Assembly (NCBI GenBank): GCA_020638995.1 | Contig: JACKHM010000005.1 | Coordinates: forward strand, 806,001-870,000 | Reading direction: 5' to 3' | Source of the DNA: Planctomycetaceae bacterium | GTDB taxonomy: Bacteria; Planctomycetota; Planctomycetia; Pirellulales; Pirellulaceae | DNA: 64,000 nt | Part shown: positions 9,593 to 20,858 of the stretch, one piece after another | Numbering within the stretch: position 1 is the stretch's first letter | Layout of the letters: every line of letters starts with the position of its first letter | Notes under the pieces: model-generated | Seen by the model: the letters and a program-made list of their open reading frames with translations, nothing else | What the model was told of the DNA's origin: nothing | The model's database searches: none | Program-made: the position numbers and the translations under genes

Positions 9593-11297
9593 TGCACTGG
9601 TGACCGCGGTCACTGCGAATGCCCTTCTGGTTGCGTCTGGTTGTGGGATACCCCAACTACGCTATGCCGTTCCGGGGCCGGCGCTGCCGGAGGGCTTCCA
9701 CACGCCCACAAATGTGGAGTACTTTTCCGGGGGCACGGGTTCGCCCGGTCCGGCGGGTGTCACTCACCTGGTGAATTATGTCAATGCCGTGAGCCAACCA
9801 CCGATGGGCGGCACAGACGATTCAGTGGGAACCACGGAGATGCGGGACCGCAGCATGGAGATTGCCCCGAACGAATTTCACCCCGAATCTATAGGTCCGG
9901 GCGTTTCCAACGCCGAGAATTCGTCCCAGATCGGCTTCCTCGAATATTTTAACGATCCGGTACTTACGGGCTTAATCGAGCAAGCTTTGGTCGGCAACCA
10001 GGAATTGAATATCCTGGCGGAAGAGATTCGGATTGCTTGCAATGAAGTTCAGGCTAGGCAGGGCGAGTACCTTCCCTTCGCGACGATTGGAGCGGGCGCC
10101 GGCGTTGATAAACCAGGCGTGTTCACTCGCGCCGGGGCGGTCGAAGAGCAACTCGAGATTGCTCCCGGCAGAGGCTTTCCCGATCCGCTCCCGGATTTCC
10201 TCGTTGCCACCAACATATCATGGCAGATCGACATCTGGAGAAAGCTCCGGAACGCCAAAGACGCAGCGGCGCTCCGGTTCCTGGCAACCCAAGAAGGGCG
10301 AACCTATGTGGTGACTCGTTTGGTGGCGGAGATTGCGGACGAGTATTACCAACTGTTGGCGCTCGACAACCGGCTGACGACGCTGGACCAAACGATCCAG
10401 ATCCAACAACACAGCCTTGAGGTTGCGCAAGCAATGAAGGATGCGGGGCGTGGCACAGAATTGGCGGTACAGCGATTTCAGGCTGAGGTTCGCAAGAACC
10501 AAAGCGAGAAGCTGATCATTCACCAGGAGATCATCGAGGTCGAGAACCGAATTAACTTTCTCGCCGGTCGCTTCCCACAGCAGGTTGAACGAAATCGGAG
10601 GGAGTACCTCGATCTGTATCTGCCGGCGATTGCCAGCGGTGTACCCTCGGAATTGTTAGTAAACCGTGCTGATATTCGCGAAGCCGAACGCCAAGTGGCC
10701 GCCGCCGGACTCGACGTGCAGGTCGCTCGCGCCCGATTCTATCCTTCGCTGTCGCTTAATGCCGGTGTTGGTTATCAAGCATTCAACCCGCGATATCTGT
10801 TTTGGACTCCGGAATCGTTGATCTACAACGCTGTGGGCGAGTTAGTCGCGCCGTTAGTCAACAAGGCAGCCATCAAGGCTGATTATCGCACGGCAAACGC
10901 GAAGCAGTTACAGGCGATTTACAACTATCAGCGAACCGTCATCAACGCTTATACCGAAGTCGTCAATCAAATGACTAAGATCGACAACTACGGCAAGAGC
11001 ATCGAGATTAAAAAGCAGCAATTAGCGGCGCTGGTCGCTTCGGTCGACGCAGCTACGGGACTCTTCCAGAACGCTCGGGCCGAGTATGTGGACGTGCTGC
11101 TTGCCCAGCGCGAGATGATGGAGACGCGAATGGTCCTCATTGAAACCAAACGCCAGCAACTCAGTGCCGTTGTTAGCGCCTATCAAGCTCTAGGTGGTGG
11201 TTCGATCGTTCAAGACTTTCCGTGTCCCTTACTATTTGGGCACGACGCGGCTTGTAACGTCGACTGCGTTTATCCGGAGGTTCTGCTGACACAATAG
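9534..11297 (+). CDS. TolC-family outer membrane efflux lipoprotein
   Basis: Outer-membrane channel of the tripartite efflux system. It is 587 residues, longer than the usual 450-500, because of a roughly 110-residue N-terminal extension. The lipobox is LLVASGC, followed by a Gly/Pro-rich region. The OEP repeat begins near FNDPVLTGLIEQALVGNQEL. Family marks include NISWQIDIWRKLRNAKDAA and, in the second repeat, VNRADIREAERQVAAAGLDVQVARARFYPSLSL. The start overlaps the pump gene by 59 bases; an alternative ATG is at 9543. No separate promoter is visible, so the three genes from 4870 form one operon. Confidence 0.92.
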   Translation: MNTMNRSARSSNAKGINRISALVTAVTANALLVASGCGIPQLRYAVPGPALPEGFHTPTNVEYFSGGTGSPGPAGVTHLVNYVNAVSQPPMGGTDDSVGTTEMRDRSMEIAPNEFHPESIGPGVSNAENSSQIGFLEYFNDPVLTGLIEQALVGNQELNILAEEIRIACNEVQARQGEYLPFATIGAGAGVDKPGVFTRAGAVEEQLEIAPGRGFPDPLPDFLVATNISWQIDIWRKLRNAKDAAALRFLATQEGRTYVVTRLVAEIADEYYQLLALDNRLTTLDQTIQIQQHSLEVAQAMKDAGRGTELAVQRFQAEVRKNQSEKLIIHQEIIEVENRINFLAGRFPQQVERNRREYLDLYLPAIASGVPSELLVNRADIREAERQVAAAGLDVQVARARFYPSLSLNAGVGYQAFNPRYLFWTPESLIYNAVGELVAPLVNKAAIKADYRTANAKQLQAIYNYQRTVINAYTEVVNQMTKIDNYGKSIEIKKQQLAALVASVDAATGLFQNARAEYVDVLLAQREMMETRMVLIETKRQQLSAVVSAYQALGGGSIVQDFPCPLLFGHDAACNVDCVYPEVLLTQ

Positions 11298-11438
11298 TGT
11301 CGGCGGCCATGCGGCAGCGCAGCTACCAACCATTCGGCAAGGTGCGATCAGTGCAACCTGCAAGTTGAAAGAGCGTTGGTAAATCCCGTCACGTCGGACG
11401 AAAATGAACTCGGCGAGTTGTTTGGCGGCGGTGAGATC

Positions 11439-13028
<1,590 letters not shown>

Positions 13029-13225
13029 GCCAGAGTCCTTTCAAGTCGTTAAACAGAGAGGTGAGTTAGTGACCAACCAATAGTCGGCTACTGTGCTTAG
13101 CAGATAGTGTGCCATTTGCTCGCGTTTTCGTCTACCTCGTGAGAGAGCCGACGTCTGCGTTAACAGACGGAGCGGAACCGGGTGATATCGCGCGCGAATG
13201 TGACCGCTTGCCGCGCGCAAACAAA

Positions 13226-13258
13226 GCGGGCGACAACGATTCATTCGTTGTCGCCCGC
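13226..13258 (-). terminator. Rho-independent terminator of clpX
   Basis: A perfect 14-bp inverted repeat (GCGGGCGACAACGA, five-base loop, complement) lies 43 bases beyond the clpX stop. On the minus strand it is followed by TTTGTTTG, a U-rich tail. Confidence 0.8.
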
Positions 13259-13300
13259 ACGTTGGGAGGGCAGATCTCGTCGTATTACTTAATTGCCAAC

Positions 13301-14587
13301 CTATGCGGTTTTGCTCGTTGGCATCTTGAACATCTTCGTTCGACCTTCAACAATGTCGGCATTGACCTCGAACTTTGAGCCCCGCTCTTGGTCTGGCAAG
13401 TCGAACATAATGTCCAGCATTACGTCTTCGATAATGCTACGCAGGCCACGGGCACCTGTCCCCCTGGACTGCGCTCGATTGGCAATTGCGATCAACGCTT
13501 CGTCGGTGAAATTGAGTTCGCAATTCTCCATTTCGAACAAACTCTGATATTGACGAATCAAAGCGTTCTTAGGTTCCTTGAGTACTCGGACAAGTCCTTC
13601 TTGATCGAGCGGAGCCAGTGCGGTCGTCACGGGCAATCGTCCGACGAGTTCTGGGATTAAACCAAACTCCAAGACGTCGTCCGTGGTGACCTGCGGCAGC
13701 ACTTCCGCCGTTGGCAACTCGCGGTGCGAACCGGAACCTTGGCCAAAACCAAGCTTTCGTTTGCCTAATCGTTTGCGGATGATATCTTCGATCCCCACAA
13801 AAGTCCCGCCGCAGATGAACAGGATATTCGTTGTGTCGATCTGAATATACTGCTGCTCCGGATGCTTACGTCCGCCTTGAGGTGGGACATTGGCGATGGT
13901 GCCTTCGAGCATCTTCAGCAACGCCTGCTGGACACCTTCTCCGGAAACATCTCGAGTGATCGATACGTTCTGGCTCGTCTTGCCGATCTTGTCGAGTTCG
14001 TCGATGTACAAGATGCCGCGTTGAGCGGCTTCGACATCAAAGTCAGCCGCGTGCAGCAACTTGAGCAACAAGTTCTCGACGTCTTCGCCGACGTAGCCAG
14101 CTTCGGTCAACGTCGTTGCGTCACCAATGGCGAAGGGGACATTCAGGGTTCGAGCCAATGTTCGAGCCAACAATGTCTTTCCCGAGCCCGTGGGCCCGAT
14201 CAGCATGATGTTGGATTTTTCGATCTCGACATCGGACCCTTCCCATCCAAGCGAAAGCCGCTTGTAGTGGTTATGAACCGCTACTGCCAAAACTCGCTTT
14301 GCGGCACTCTGGCCGATCACATATTCGTCCAGATGGGCAACGATTTCCCGGGGAGTTGGGATCTCGGTGAATAGTTGCTTGCTCGAACCGCGGCGGCGTT
14401 GCTCTTGCTCTAAAATAGATTGGCAAAGATCAATACATTCGCCACAGATGTAAACATCGCCAGGGCCTTCGACCAAAGGCCCAACGTCTCGGTAGCTCTT
14501 ACGACAGAAGGAACAAAATGCGTTCTTCTTCGTGGTGCCCCCGCGGCGCCCCGTAGTTGTTGTGGTTGTATCTTTTCCACCAGACAT
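13301..14587 (-). CDS. clpX: ATP-dependent Clp protease ATP-binding subunit ClpX
   Basis: Unfoldase that feeds substrates to ClpP in the cytoplasm; about 428 residues. The N-terminal zinc-binding domain has CSFCRKSYRDVG and YICGECIDLC (the four Cys). A Thr-rich, low-complexity leader precedes it. Walker A is LIGPTGSGKTLLARTLA, Walker B is ILYIDELDKIGK, and sensor/pore regions follow (GYVGEDVENLL; RGTGARGLRSIIEDVMLD). I chose the ATG at 14587; an upstream frame from 14632 adds 15 residues without family similarity. No clpP or tig is next to it here. A small membrane protein gene lies upstream on the same strand. Confidence 0.96.
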   Translation of the reverse strand: MSGGKDTTTTTTGRRGGTTKKNAFCSFCRKSYRDVGPLVEGPGDVYICGECIDLCQSILEQEQRRRGSSKQLFTEIPTPREIVAHLDEYVIGQSAAKRVLAVAVHNHYKRLSLGWEGSDVEIEKSNIMLIGPTGSGKTLLARTLARTLNVPFAIGDATTLTEAGYVGEDVENLLLKLLHAADFDVEAAQRGILYIDELDKIGKTSQNVSITRDVSGEGVQQALLKMLEGTIANVPPQGGRKHPEQQYIQIDTTNILFICGGTFVGIEDIIRKRLGKRKLGFGQGSGSHRELPTAEVLPQVTTDDVLEFGLIPELVGRLPVTTALAPLDQEGLVRVLKEPKNALIRQYQSLFEMENCELNFTDEALIAIANRAQSRGTGARGLRSIIEDVMLDIMFDLPDQERGSKFEVNADIVEGRTKMFKMPTSKTA

Positions 14588-14858
14588 AGACTCGACACTC
14601 CTTTTGGGATTCCCGATCTCGTTGCCAATCACTCGGACTTGAAATCGAAAACAGGCTCCTAGTTGTAAAGCTCGCTGGTGCTGAAGCCGGTACTAAGTCC
14701 GGTTTCAACTAAACGGGGAATCCTTTCCACGGTCGTCGAGCGATCACATTCGTCATACTCATTCGTCGTCGCGATCACCTTACGGTTACCGGACGTTTGG
14801 ATTACTCCGGTTAGGCGAACCACCATTGCGACCGACTGCCTGACGGTCGCAAATCCTC

Positions 14859-15122
14859 CTAACCCTTGTTCTCCGCATCCTCTAACTCCTGTCGGAGCTT
14901 GGCCCCTAACGCCGTCTTTATAGTTCGGTATTCCGCGTCGTTGATGTCACCCTGGTGATGCAATTCCTCGAAGTTCGTGAGCATTTCATTGGCTGTCAGA
15001 CGGTCGTCGTCGGCGTTATCGCGAAACCTTCCCACGACGTACCACGCTATGGTCATTAAGACCAGCAGCACCGTTGTCCAGATCACAAGCTGGGCAGGTG
15101 TAGTTTGAAGAAAATCCTTCAT
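14859..15122 (-). CDS. Small membrane protein with SHOCT-like tail
   Basis: An 87-residue protein with one membrane segment (LVIWTTVLLVLMTIAWYVVG, residues about 12-31) and a cytoplasmic tail. The tail motif NFEELHHQGDINDAEYRTIKTAL resembles the SHOCT oligomerisation motif (L..GxIt.eEf...K). The ATG at 15122 is chosen; the frame is open to 15182, but the extra 20 residues are not hydrophobic or conserved-looking. It is upstream of clpX on the same strand, with a gap of about 270 bases, so shared transcription is possible but unproved. Function unknown. Confidence 0.65.
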   Translation of the reverse strand: MKDFLQTTPAQLVIWTTVLLVLMTIAWYVVGRFRDNADDDRLTANEMLTNFEELHHQGDINDAEYRTIKTALGAKLRQELEDAENKG

Positions 15123-15342
15123 CGACGCGAGAACCGAACGACCGACCGAATGATGTGCAAGGGTTTGCTGACGTGCGAACATCGAATATTATGCACAACC
15201 CGCGTGACGAGTCCAGGATTTTCAATGCGAACCCTGTAACATCTGGCACAGCGGGGACTTAGTAATCTGACAGTATGGGGACATGTTGTCGACGACCTTA
15301 CCGCTCAGCCATTCCGACTCCAACTCCAGAGTAGAAGCTTTC

Positions 15343-16005
15343 ATGGGAAAGACAGAACAACTCCAACGCGTCAAAGACAGCGGCATCGTCGCGGTAATAC
15401 GAGCCCGCAGCAGTGAATTACTTGTGGATGTAGCCGAGGCGTTGCTCGCCGGTGGCATCACGGTAATGGAAGTGACGTTCACGGTGCCGAATGCGCTCCG
15501 AGTGCTAGAACGGGTGGCAGACAAAGTCGGTGATCGAGCTTTGCTAGGAGCGGGAACCGTCCTGGACACCGAAACGGGGCGGGCCGCCATGCTCGCAGGA
15601 GCTGAGTTTATCGTGTCACCATCGACCAACGTCGATCTGATTCGGCTATGCCGCCGCTACGACAAAGCGATCATGCCGGGCGCGCTCACACCCACCGAGG
15701 TCGTAACCGCTTGGGAAGCCGGCGCCGACATCGTCAAAGTCTTCCCAGCCGATTCGATGGGAGGTGCGCCCTATTTAAAAGCGCTCCACGGTCCGTTGCC
15801 TCAAGTGAATCTCATGCCAACCGGCGGAGTCGACCTTCAAACAGCAGCCGGATTCTTGCGCGCGGGTGCGTTTGCCCTAGGCATTGGCGGCTCGCTCGTC
15901 GAGGCAAAAACGGTCGAAGCAGGTGACATGGCGAGAATCGAATCTTTGGCCCGACAATACGTGGACATCGTGCGAGCAACTCGTGAGAATGGGGACACGA
16001 AGTAA
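15343..16005 (+). CDS. eda: 2-dehydro-3-deoxy-phosphogluconate / 4-hydroxy-2-oxoglutarate aldolase
   Basis: Class I aldolase of the KDPG/KHG family, cleaving KDPG to pyruvate and glyceraldehyde-3-phosphate in the Entner-Doudoroff pathway or in hexuronate breakdown. It has 220 residues, the standard length. GIVAVIRARS opens the first strand. EVTFTVPNA carries the catalytic Glu. GAGTVLD and VSPSTN follow. ADIVKVFPAD carries the Schiff-base Lys, and MPTGGV binds phosphate. I chose the ATG at 15343 because the 20 residues upstream from 15283 do not fit the family. It is transcribed divergently from the small membrane protein gene. Confidence 0.93.
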   Translation: MGKTEQLQRVKDSGIVAVIRARSSELLVDVAEALLAGGITVMEVTFTVPNALRVLERVADKVGDRALLGAGTVLDTETGRAAMLAGAEFIVSPSTNVDLIRLCRRYDKAIMPGALTPTEVVTAWEAGADIVKVFPADSMGGAPYLKALHGPLPQVNLMPTGGVDLQTAAGFLRAGAFALGIGGSLVEAKTVEAGDMARIESLARQYVDIVRATRENGDTK

Positions 16006-16062
16006 TTAAGGCCAATTCGGCCGGGTCTTCGTCAATCCACGACAACTTTTCCAATCGCCTGC

Positions 16063-16977
16063 ATGCCAATCTCTTTTAGCTGCCCTCATTGCGGACTTAA
16101 TACGCTCGTCGAAGACGAGTACGTTGGTCAGCGCGGTCCGTGTGCATCGTGTGGCAAGCAGATCACAATACCCTATGAGGGAACACGGACAGTCGCGTCG
16201 ACCGGTGCAATTGTCGTGAAACGTCGCCCCGTATCTACCAGCATGATCATTCTACTGGTATGCGGTGGATTGGGAGCCGCGGCGCTCGTCGCAACCATCG
16301 CCTTCGTGGCATTGTTTCCGGCAATCGGTGCGGCACGCACGATGGTGCATAAACGAACCTGTGAGTCGAATCTTGTGCAGATCGGAATGGCGTTGCGATC
16401 CTACGAAGCCGCTCATGGGACACTCCCGCCAGCGTATATCCCCGACGCCAGCGGCAAGCCGATCCACAGTTGGCGCGTGCTGCTCCTGCCTTATCTGAAC
16501 GAGCCGGGCCTCTACTCTCGGTACGACTTCGACGAGCCCTGGGATGGCCCGAACAATCTGCAACTTGTTCCATACATGCCCGATGTCTACGGTTGTCCTG
16601 CCGACCCCGATGCACGAACCCTGGGCGAAACCAGCTACATGGTAATTACTGGCGCCGACACTTTTTTCCCGGACGCCGAACCGACCAGCATCAATCAGGC
16701 CCAAGACGATTTGACAACTTCGATTCTAGTTGTTGAAACGCAAGTTACCGGAGTCACCTGGCTAAATCCCCGTGATCTCAAGGCGAATCGCATGCAATAC
16801 GTTGTGAACGGTGGCTTCGGCCAAGAGATGGGCAGCCATCACGCGGAGGGGGCCCACGTCCTCCTAGCCGACGGAACCGTCTTGTTCCTGGACGATGCCA
16901 CGCCGGCCGACTACATCGAGGGCATGGCGACGCGCAGTGGCAACGAACCGATTCCCTGGGACATCCTTGGGCAATGA
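16063..16977 (+). CDS. DUF1559-type protein with N-terminal zinc ribbon
   Basis: A 304-residue protein that joins a zinc-ribbon head (CPHCG...CASCGKQ, residues 7-36) to one membrane helix (about residues 63-88) and a DUF1559 domain. The DUF1559 part shows CESNLVQIGMALRSYEAAHGTLPPA, SWRVLLLPYLNEPGLYSRYDFDEPW and the C-terminal H-X9-DG block (HHAEGAHVLLADGTVLFLDD). Typical DUF1559 proteins start with a type IV pilin-like prepilin signal; here the cytoplasmic zinc ribbon takes its place, so export by a pilin system is unlikely. It lies 57 bases after eda on the same strand. Function unknown. Confidence 0.82.
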   Translation: MPISFSCPHCGLNTLVEDEYVGQRGPCASCGKQITIPYEGTRTVASTGAIVVKRRPVSTSMIILLVCGGLGAAALVATIAFVALFPAIGAARTMVHKRTCESNLVQIGMALRSYEAAHGTLPPAYIPDASGKPIHSWRVLLLPYLNEPGLYSRYDFDEPWDGPNNLQLVPYMPDVYGCPADPDARTLGETSYMVITGADTFFPDAEPTSINQAQDDLTTSILVVETQVTGVTWLNPRDLKANRMQYVVNGGFGQEMGSHHAEGAHVLLADGTVLFLDDATPADYIEGMATRSGNEPIPWDILGQ

Positions 16978-17105
16978 ATACACGAACTCGCCAAAGCATG
17001 AATCCGCAGTTGCTCACGACGCGGCGGGAGCTTTGCAATTCTTCTCCACGTGACGAGACGTTTTGCCCTCGCCAAGAGCCTCATTCGAACGGCGCCAGGA
17101 CAGAG

Positions 17106-19298
17106 CTAACGATCGCGATAAACAGGTGCCTTCCAGTCGGCGGGTAACTTTCCCTGTGGTCTGACTCCATAGGCGTCGTCGGGAATTGGACTGTCTTCGG
17201 CGCTTCGCAGTGGCATGTTATCCGGCAAGTGTTTGATCTTGAAGTCTTTGTACTGAATGGTCATCGCGGGGCCGACGTGGACTTGGACCGCTAAGACACC
17301 TTCGAGGGCACGGCCTTTTTCGTCGAGGTCGATCAGATCTGCGGTTGGATGGCCGTCGATCCAGTGTTGGTGATGATTGCCTTCCACGAGTACGCGGAAA
17401 TCGTGCCACTCGCCCGGTGCGAACTCTTTGAACGGCAATTGGCCGACGACCCACGGTTGGCCCGCGGTGTCGATGATCACTTTCTCGCCTGTATGCGACA
17501 AGATACGGCGGCCGCGTTCTTCATACAGCATGCCGTTGTATTCCGGCGTGTTGGCGACGACGTCGCATTGATAACCAGACACAATGTCGAGACCAATCTC
17601 CGCCCGCGACATACCCCGATATTGAATGCCACTGTTGCCGCCAGCGGTGACCTTCACTTTTACCTGCAAGTCAAAATTGCGGATTGTCGAACCGGTCCAG
17701 GTGAGAAAACGATTCATCTTCAACGAGCCATCGGTCACGCCGGTAATAGCACCATCCTGGACGGACCAGTATTGCGAATCGCCCTCCCAGCCATTCAAGT
17801 TTCTGCCATTGAACAGATTGACCCACCCATCTTTGCCCGGTCGAACGGTAACTGCAGCCGATGCTTCAGGGTGCGGGACGGTCGACGCTGTGAAGTTTCC
17901 CTTAAGTGGGGCAAGCGGGCCGCCGTACTCGGCCACTTGCTTTGTCGTCCGCTCTCGCATGGCACGCAACGTCTCGGCATGTTTCGGATCGGTGGCGAGA
18001 TTTACGAGTTCGTCAGGATCGTTGATCAAGTCATGCAAAAACTCGTGATTCCCGTGATCGAAGTAACGAACGTACTTGAATTGCTCGTTTCGCAAGCCTT
18101 CAAACGCCGGAATGCGAGTTCGAACTGCAAAGTGTTCGTGAAAGGTCTCTGTTCGCCAATCGGCTGGTTTGCCTGTGTCAACGACGGACTTCAGACTGCG
18201 GCCTTGGTATTGCCGCGGTACAGCGACGCCGGCCCAATCCAAAAAGGTCGCGGGTAAGTCCAGGTTCAAGGCGAGTGCATCTGTGACTTTTCCCTGTTGC
18301 GATTCTTCGACGCGCGGATCTGCGACGATCAGCGGCACTCGCAAGGACTCTTCGTAATGCGACCATTTTCCTGCGAGACCCCGATTCCCCATGTGGTATC
18401 CGTTGTCAGCGGAGTAAACGATGATCGTGTTATCGGCGAGACCTGCCTCATCGAGTGCCCGCATGAACCGCCCGATCGCTCCGTCGATTCCACTCACCAT
18501 GCGGAAGTACGCACGCATATTGATCTGGTACTTCAAATTGGTGTTCCATCGCCAGAAGTATCGTTCGCGATTGATCGTAGTTTGCAAGAAGTCCGGCAAC
18601 GCCTCGAAGATCCTGGGATCGTTTAAACGAGGCTGGTACACTTCGACGTCTTCGTACATGCCATCCACCGCCTGCGGCCACGGAAAGTGTCCAATTCCGG
18701 GGCGACGATCACCATCTTCGGCATGACAAGCGTTGAACCACATATTCAGCGCAAACGGTTTGTCTTTCGGTTGGTTCTTCAAAAAGTCAATTCCGCGGTC
18801 GACGATCAATTCGGTTTCGTGCCTCAAGCTGCCGTCGGGTTGCTTCTTGTAATAGGGATTTCTTCCAATCGCCTCGAACTCATCGAAGTGATCCTTGGGT
18901 TGGTAGCCTTGCGGCATCTTGGCGTGCCACTTGCCAAAGTATCCCGTCCGATAACCATTCGCTCGCAAAATATCGGAGTAGAGCGTCTGGACCGCGTCCG
19001 CCCTTGCTTGCTCGGGATTGCTCGGTGTTCCGTAGCTGCGTCCCACCAATCCCGTCAAAATCGTGGTGCGGCTCACCCAACAGATCGAATGGCTGACAAA
19101 CGCGTTCTCGAATCGCGTGCCTCGCCGGGCCAAGGCGTCAATATTAGGCGTTTCGACAATCGGGTTCCCGTAACAGCCGAGCGTGCTGGTCGTCTGGTCG
19201 TCGGTAAAAAAGAAAACGATATTCGGACGTTCACTCGCACAGAGACTGGAAGCGGCGAACGGCAAAACGATCAACAGGAGAGGCAGATACTTTTTCAT
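17106..19298 (-). CDS. Secreted sulfatase fused to DUF1080 (3-keto-disaccharide hydrolase-like)
   Basis: A 730-residue two-domain enzyme. The signal peptide is followed by RPNIVFFFTDDQTTSTLGCYG, the metal-binding start of the sulfatase fold. The formylglycine site is CWVSR, with Val in the usual Pro place of CxPSR. KWSHYEESLRVPLIV supplies later active-site residues. The second domain, from about residue 495, begins GWVNLFNGRNLNGWEG and shows GGNSGIQYRG, characteristic of DUF1080. Sulfate removal from a glycan combined with disaccharide handling is inferred. It is divergent from the gene at 19536, which also encodes a beta-sandwich secreted protein. A sulfatase-maturing enzyme is not in this window. 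Confidence 0.92.
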   Translation of the reverse strand: MKKYLPLLLIVLPFAASSLCASERPNIVFFFTDDQTTSTLGCYGNPIVETPNIDALARRGTRFENAFVSHSICWVSRTTILTGLVGRSYGTPSNPEQARADAVQTLYSDILRANGYRTGYFGKWHAKMPQGYQPKDHFDEFEAIGRNPYYKKQPDGSLRHETELIVDRGIDFLKNQPKDKPFALNMWFNACHAEDGDRRPGIGHFPWPQAVDGMYEDVEVYQPRLNDPRIFEALPDFLQTTINRERYFWRWNTNLKYQINMRAYFRMVSGIDGAIGRFMRALDEAGLADNTIIVYSADNGYHMGNRGLAGKWSHYEESLRVPLIVADPRVEESQQGKVTDALALNLDLPATFLDWAGVAVPRQYQGRSLKSVVDTGKPADWRTETFHEHFAVRTRIPAFEGLRNEQFKYVRYFDHGNHEFLHDLINDPDELVNLATDPKHAETLRAMRERTTKQVAEYGGPLAPLKGNFTASTVPHPEASAAVTVRPGKDGWVNLFNGRNLNGWEGDSQYWSVQDGAITGVTDGSLKMNRFLTWTGSTIRNFDLQVKVKVTAGGNSGIQYRGMSRAEIGLDIVSGYQCDVVANTPEYNGMLYEERGRRILSHTGEKVIIDTAGQPWVVGQLPFKEFAPGEWHDFRVLVEGNHHQHWIDGHPTADLIDLDEKGRALEGVLAVQVHVGPAMTIQYKDFKIKHLPDNMPLRSAEDSPIPDDAYGVRPQGKLPADWKAPVYRDR

Positions 19299-19535
19299 AA
19301 TCGTTCGTTTGCAATGCTAGTGAATCGGGGTAGGGACGGTGTAAACTAAGGCCGATGCGTTGTCGACCCTGTGCGTGACGCACAAATGCCGACGAGACTA
19401 CTTTCAACTTGTCCATCAGACAGATCTAAGCGGAGTCTCCAGAGTTGAACCTGGACCGTAACACGCTAAGCTCTTGCACGCTCGATGACTCCACGAACAC
19501 TCTAATCGAACCAAACACGAATAGGTACCCGATCC

Positions 19536-20282
19536 ATGAACAAACGACTGATTGCCACGTGCTGTTGTTTACTTTCTGTCCTCCTGTTTTCGACGGTTGC
19601 TACGGCCGCAGAGCGGGGGACGCTGATTTTTGAGGACGACTTTGAACGAAACGAAACCCAGGAGAATACCGATGAGATTGGCAAGGGTTGGGGCTCGAAC
19701 AGCAAAACGCGGGCCGCGGGCAACAAGCAAGTAGATCTCCGCGATGGTGCGATGTACATCTACATCCACAAAGTCGCCGACCACGCGGTTTCAGTAACTC
19801 ACCCCGCCGAGTTCCGCGACGGGTACGTCGCGTTGCGGTTCATGCTCGAAGACAAGCAGGACAGCCTTGGTTTGAATTTTGCAGACCTGCAGTACAAGCC
19901 AGTTCATGCAGGCCACTTGTTCGTAGCGAGAGTCAGCACGATGGATGTGCAACTCCAAGATCTCAAGACCGGAAATATGGACTTGAGAATTCGCGAGTTG
20001 CGACAAGCAAACCAGCTGACCGTAGCGCAACAGGAAATGCTGAAAACGAAGGCTGCAAAGTTTCCCAATCGGCTTGAGCCGGGCAAATGGTACTCGTTGC
20101 TGGTCAAAGTCGTCGGCGATACGCTCACCCTGTCCATCGACGGCAAAGAAGTCGGATCGTTCTCTTCTGAAGGAATTGCCCATCCGACAAAGCGGATGTT
20201 ACGTCTTTCAGTTCCAAAGAATGCCGTTGTGGACGACGTAAAGATCTATTCGCTGGCCCCTGCCCAAACTGCGGGCAGTTAA
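19536..20282 (+). CDS. Secreted LamG/DUF1080-like beta-sandwich protein
   Basis: A 248-residue protein with signal peptide (LIATCCCLLSVLLFSTVATAAE). The body has LIFEDDFERNE at the start, DGYVALRFMLEDKQDSLGLNF in the middle and LLVKVVGDTLTLSIDGKEVGSF near the end. This pattern is typical of concanavalin A-like glycan-binding or DUF1080-type jelly rolls. No catalytic residues are evident. It is divergent from the sulfatase fusion with about 237 bases between starts, so the two may share a control region. Carbohydrate binding is inferred from fold resemblance only. Confidence 0.7.
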   Translation: MNKRLIATCCCLLSVLLFSTVATAAERGTLIFEDDFERNETQENTDEIGKGWGSNSKTRAAGNKQVDLRDGAMYIYIHKVADHAVSVTHPAEFRDGYVALRFMLEDKQDSLGLNFADLQYKPVHAGHLFVARVSTMDVQLQDLKTGNMDLRIRELRQANQLTVAQQEMLKTKAAKFPNRLEPGKWYSLLVKVVGDTLTLSIDGKEVGSFSSEGIAHPTKRMLRLSVPKNAVVDDVKIYSLAPAQTAGS

Positions 20283-20726
20283 CACAATGATCCAAACTAC
20301 AAGTTTGGATGTTCGCGATGCGGCACGACGAAAACGACCAAGTTACCCTTTTGTTTTCAACGGTAGAGTTCGGCGTTGTCAGTTCCCGTTAGTGGCGTTC
20401 ATCGCCGGATTTGCGTTCGCGGTTTTTGGATCTCGCCCCTAAACACACCCTTGCATAATCGTTTTTGGCGTTTGCGACGCTGCCTCGCAATTCGCCTCAC
20501 CCTATTTGGCCCGACCTCGCACTCACCGGTAGGTCGAGCCCGAACATTGGCCTGATCGACACGCGGCTTTTACATTAAATCTGGGACGCTGGTCTGTTAG
20601 TCGGGTGCCGCGTGCGATGGCATCGTCATTGAGCGATTGAGGCGATCGTCACTCTTGCACGCGATGGGCCGTACCGCACTGCTTTTACTCTTGCGACACC
20701 TTTCACTCTTTCTCAATCAAAAGAAG
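20283..20726. other. Intergenic region, nothing recognised
   Basis: About 440 bases between the LamG-like gene and tRNA-Arg. I see no gene, strong hairpin or repeat. Confidence 0.5.
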
Positions 20727-20800
20727 CGTCCCTGGCAGGATTCGAACCTGCGACCGCCGGTTTAGAAGACCGATGCTCTATCCAACTGAGCTACAGGGAC
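20727..20800 (-). tRNA. tRNA-Arg (anticodon TCT)
   Basis: A 74-base cloverleaf on the minus strand. The acceptor stem GTCCCTG pairs with CAGGGAC, with G as discriminator. The anticodon loop is CTTCTAA, giving TCT. The T arm contains GGTTCGAATCC. CCA is not encoded. Confidence 0.95.
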
Positions 20801-20858
20801 TGACGAACGGGCTATCTTAATCAATCCAGGCTGTTACCACAGCACCCGTGCAACGGCT

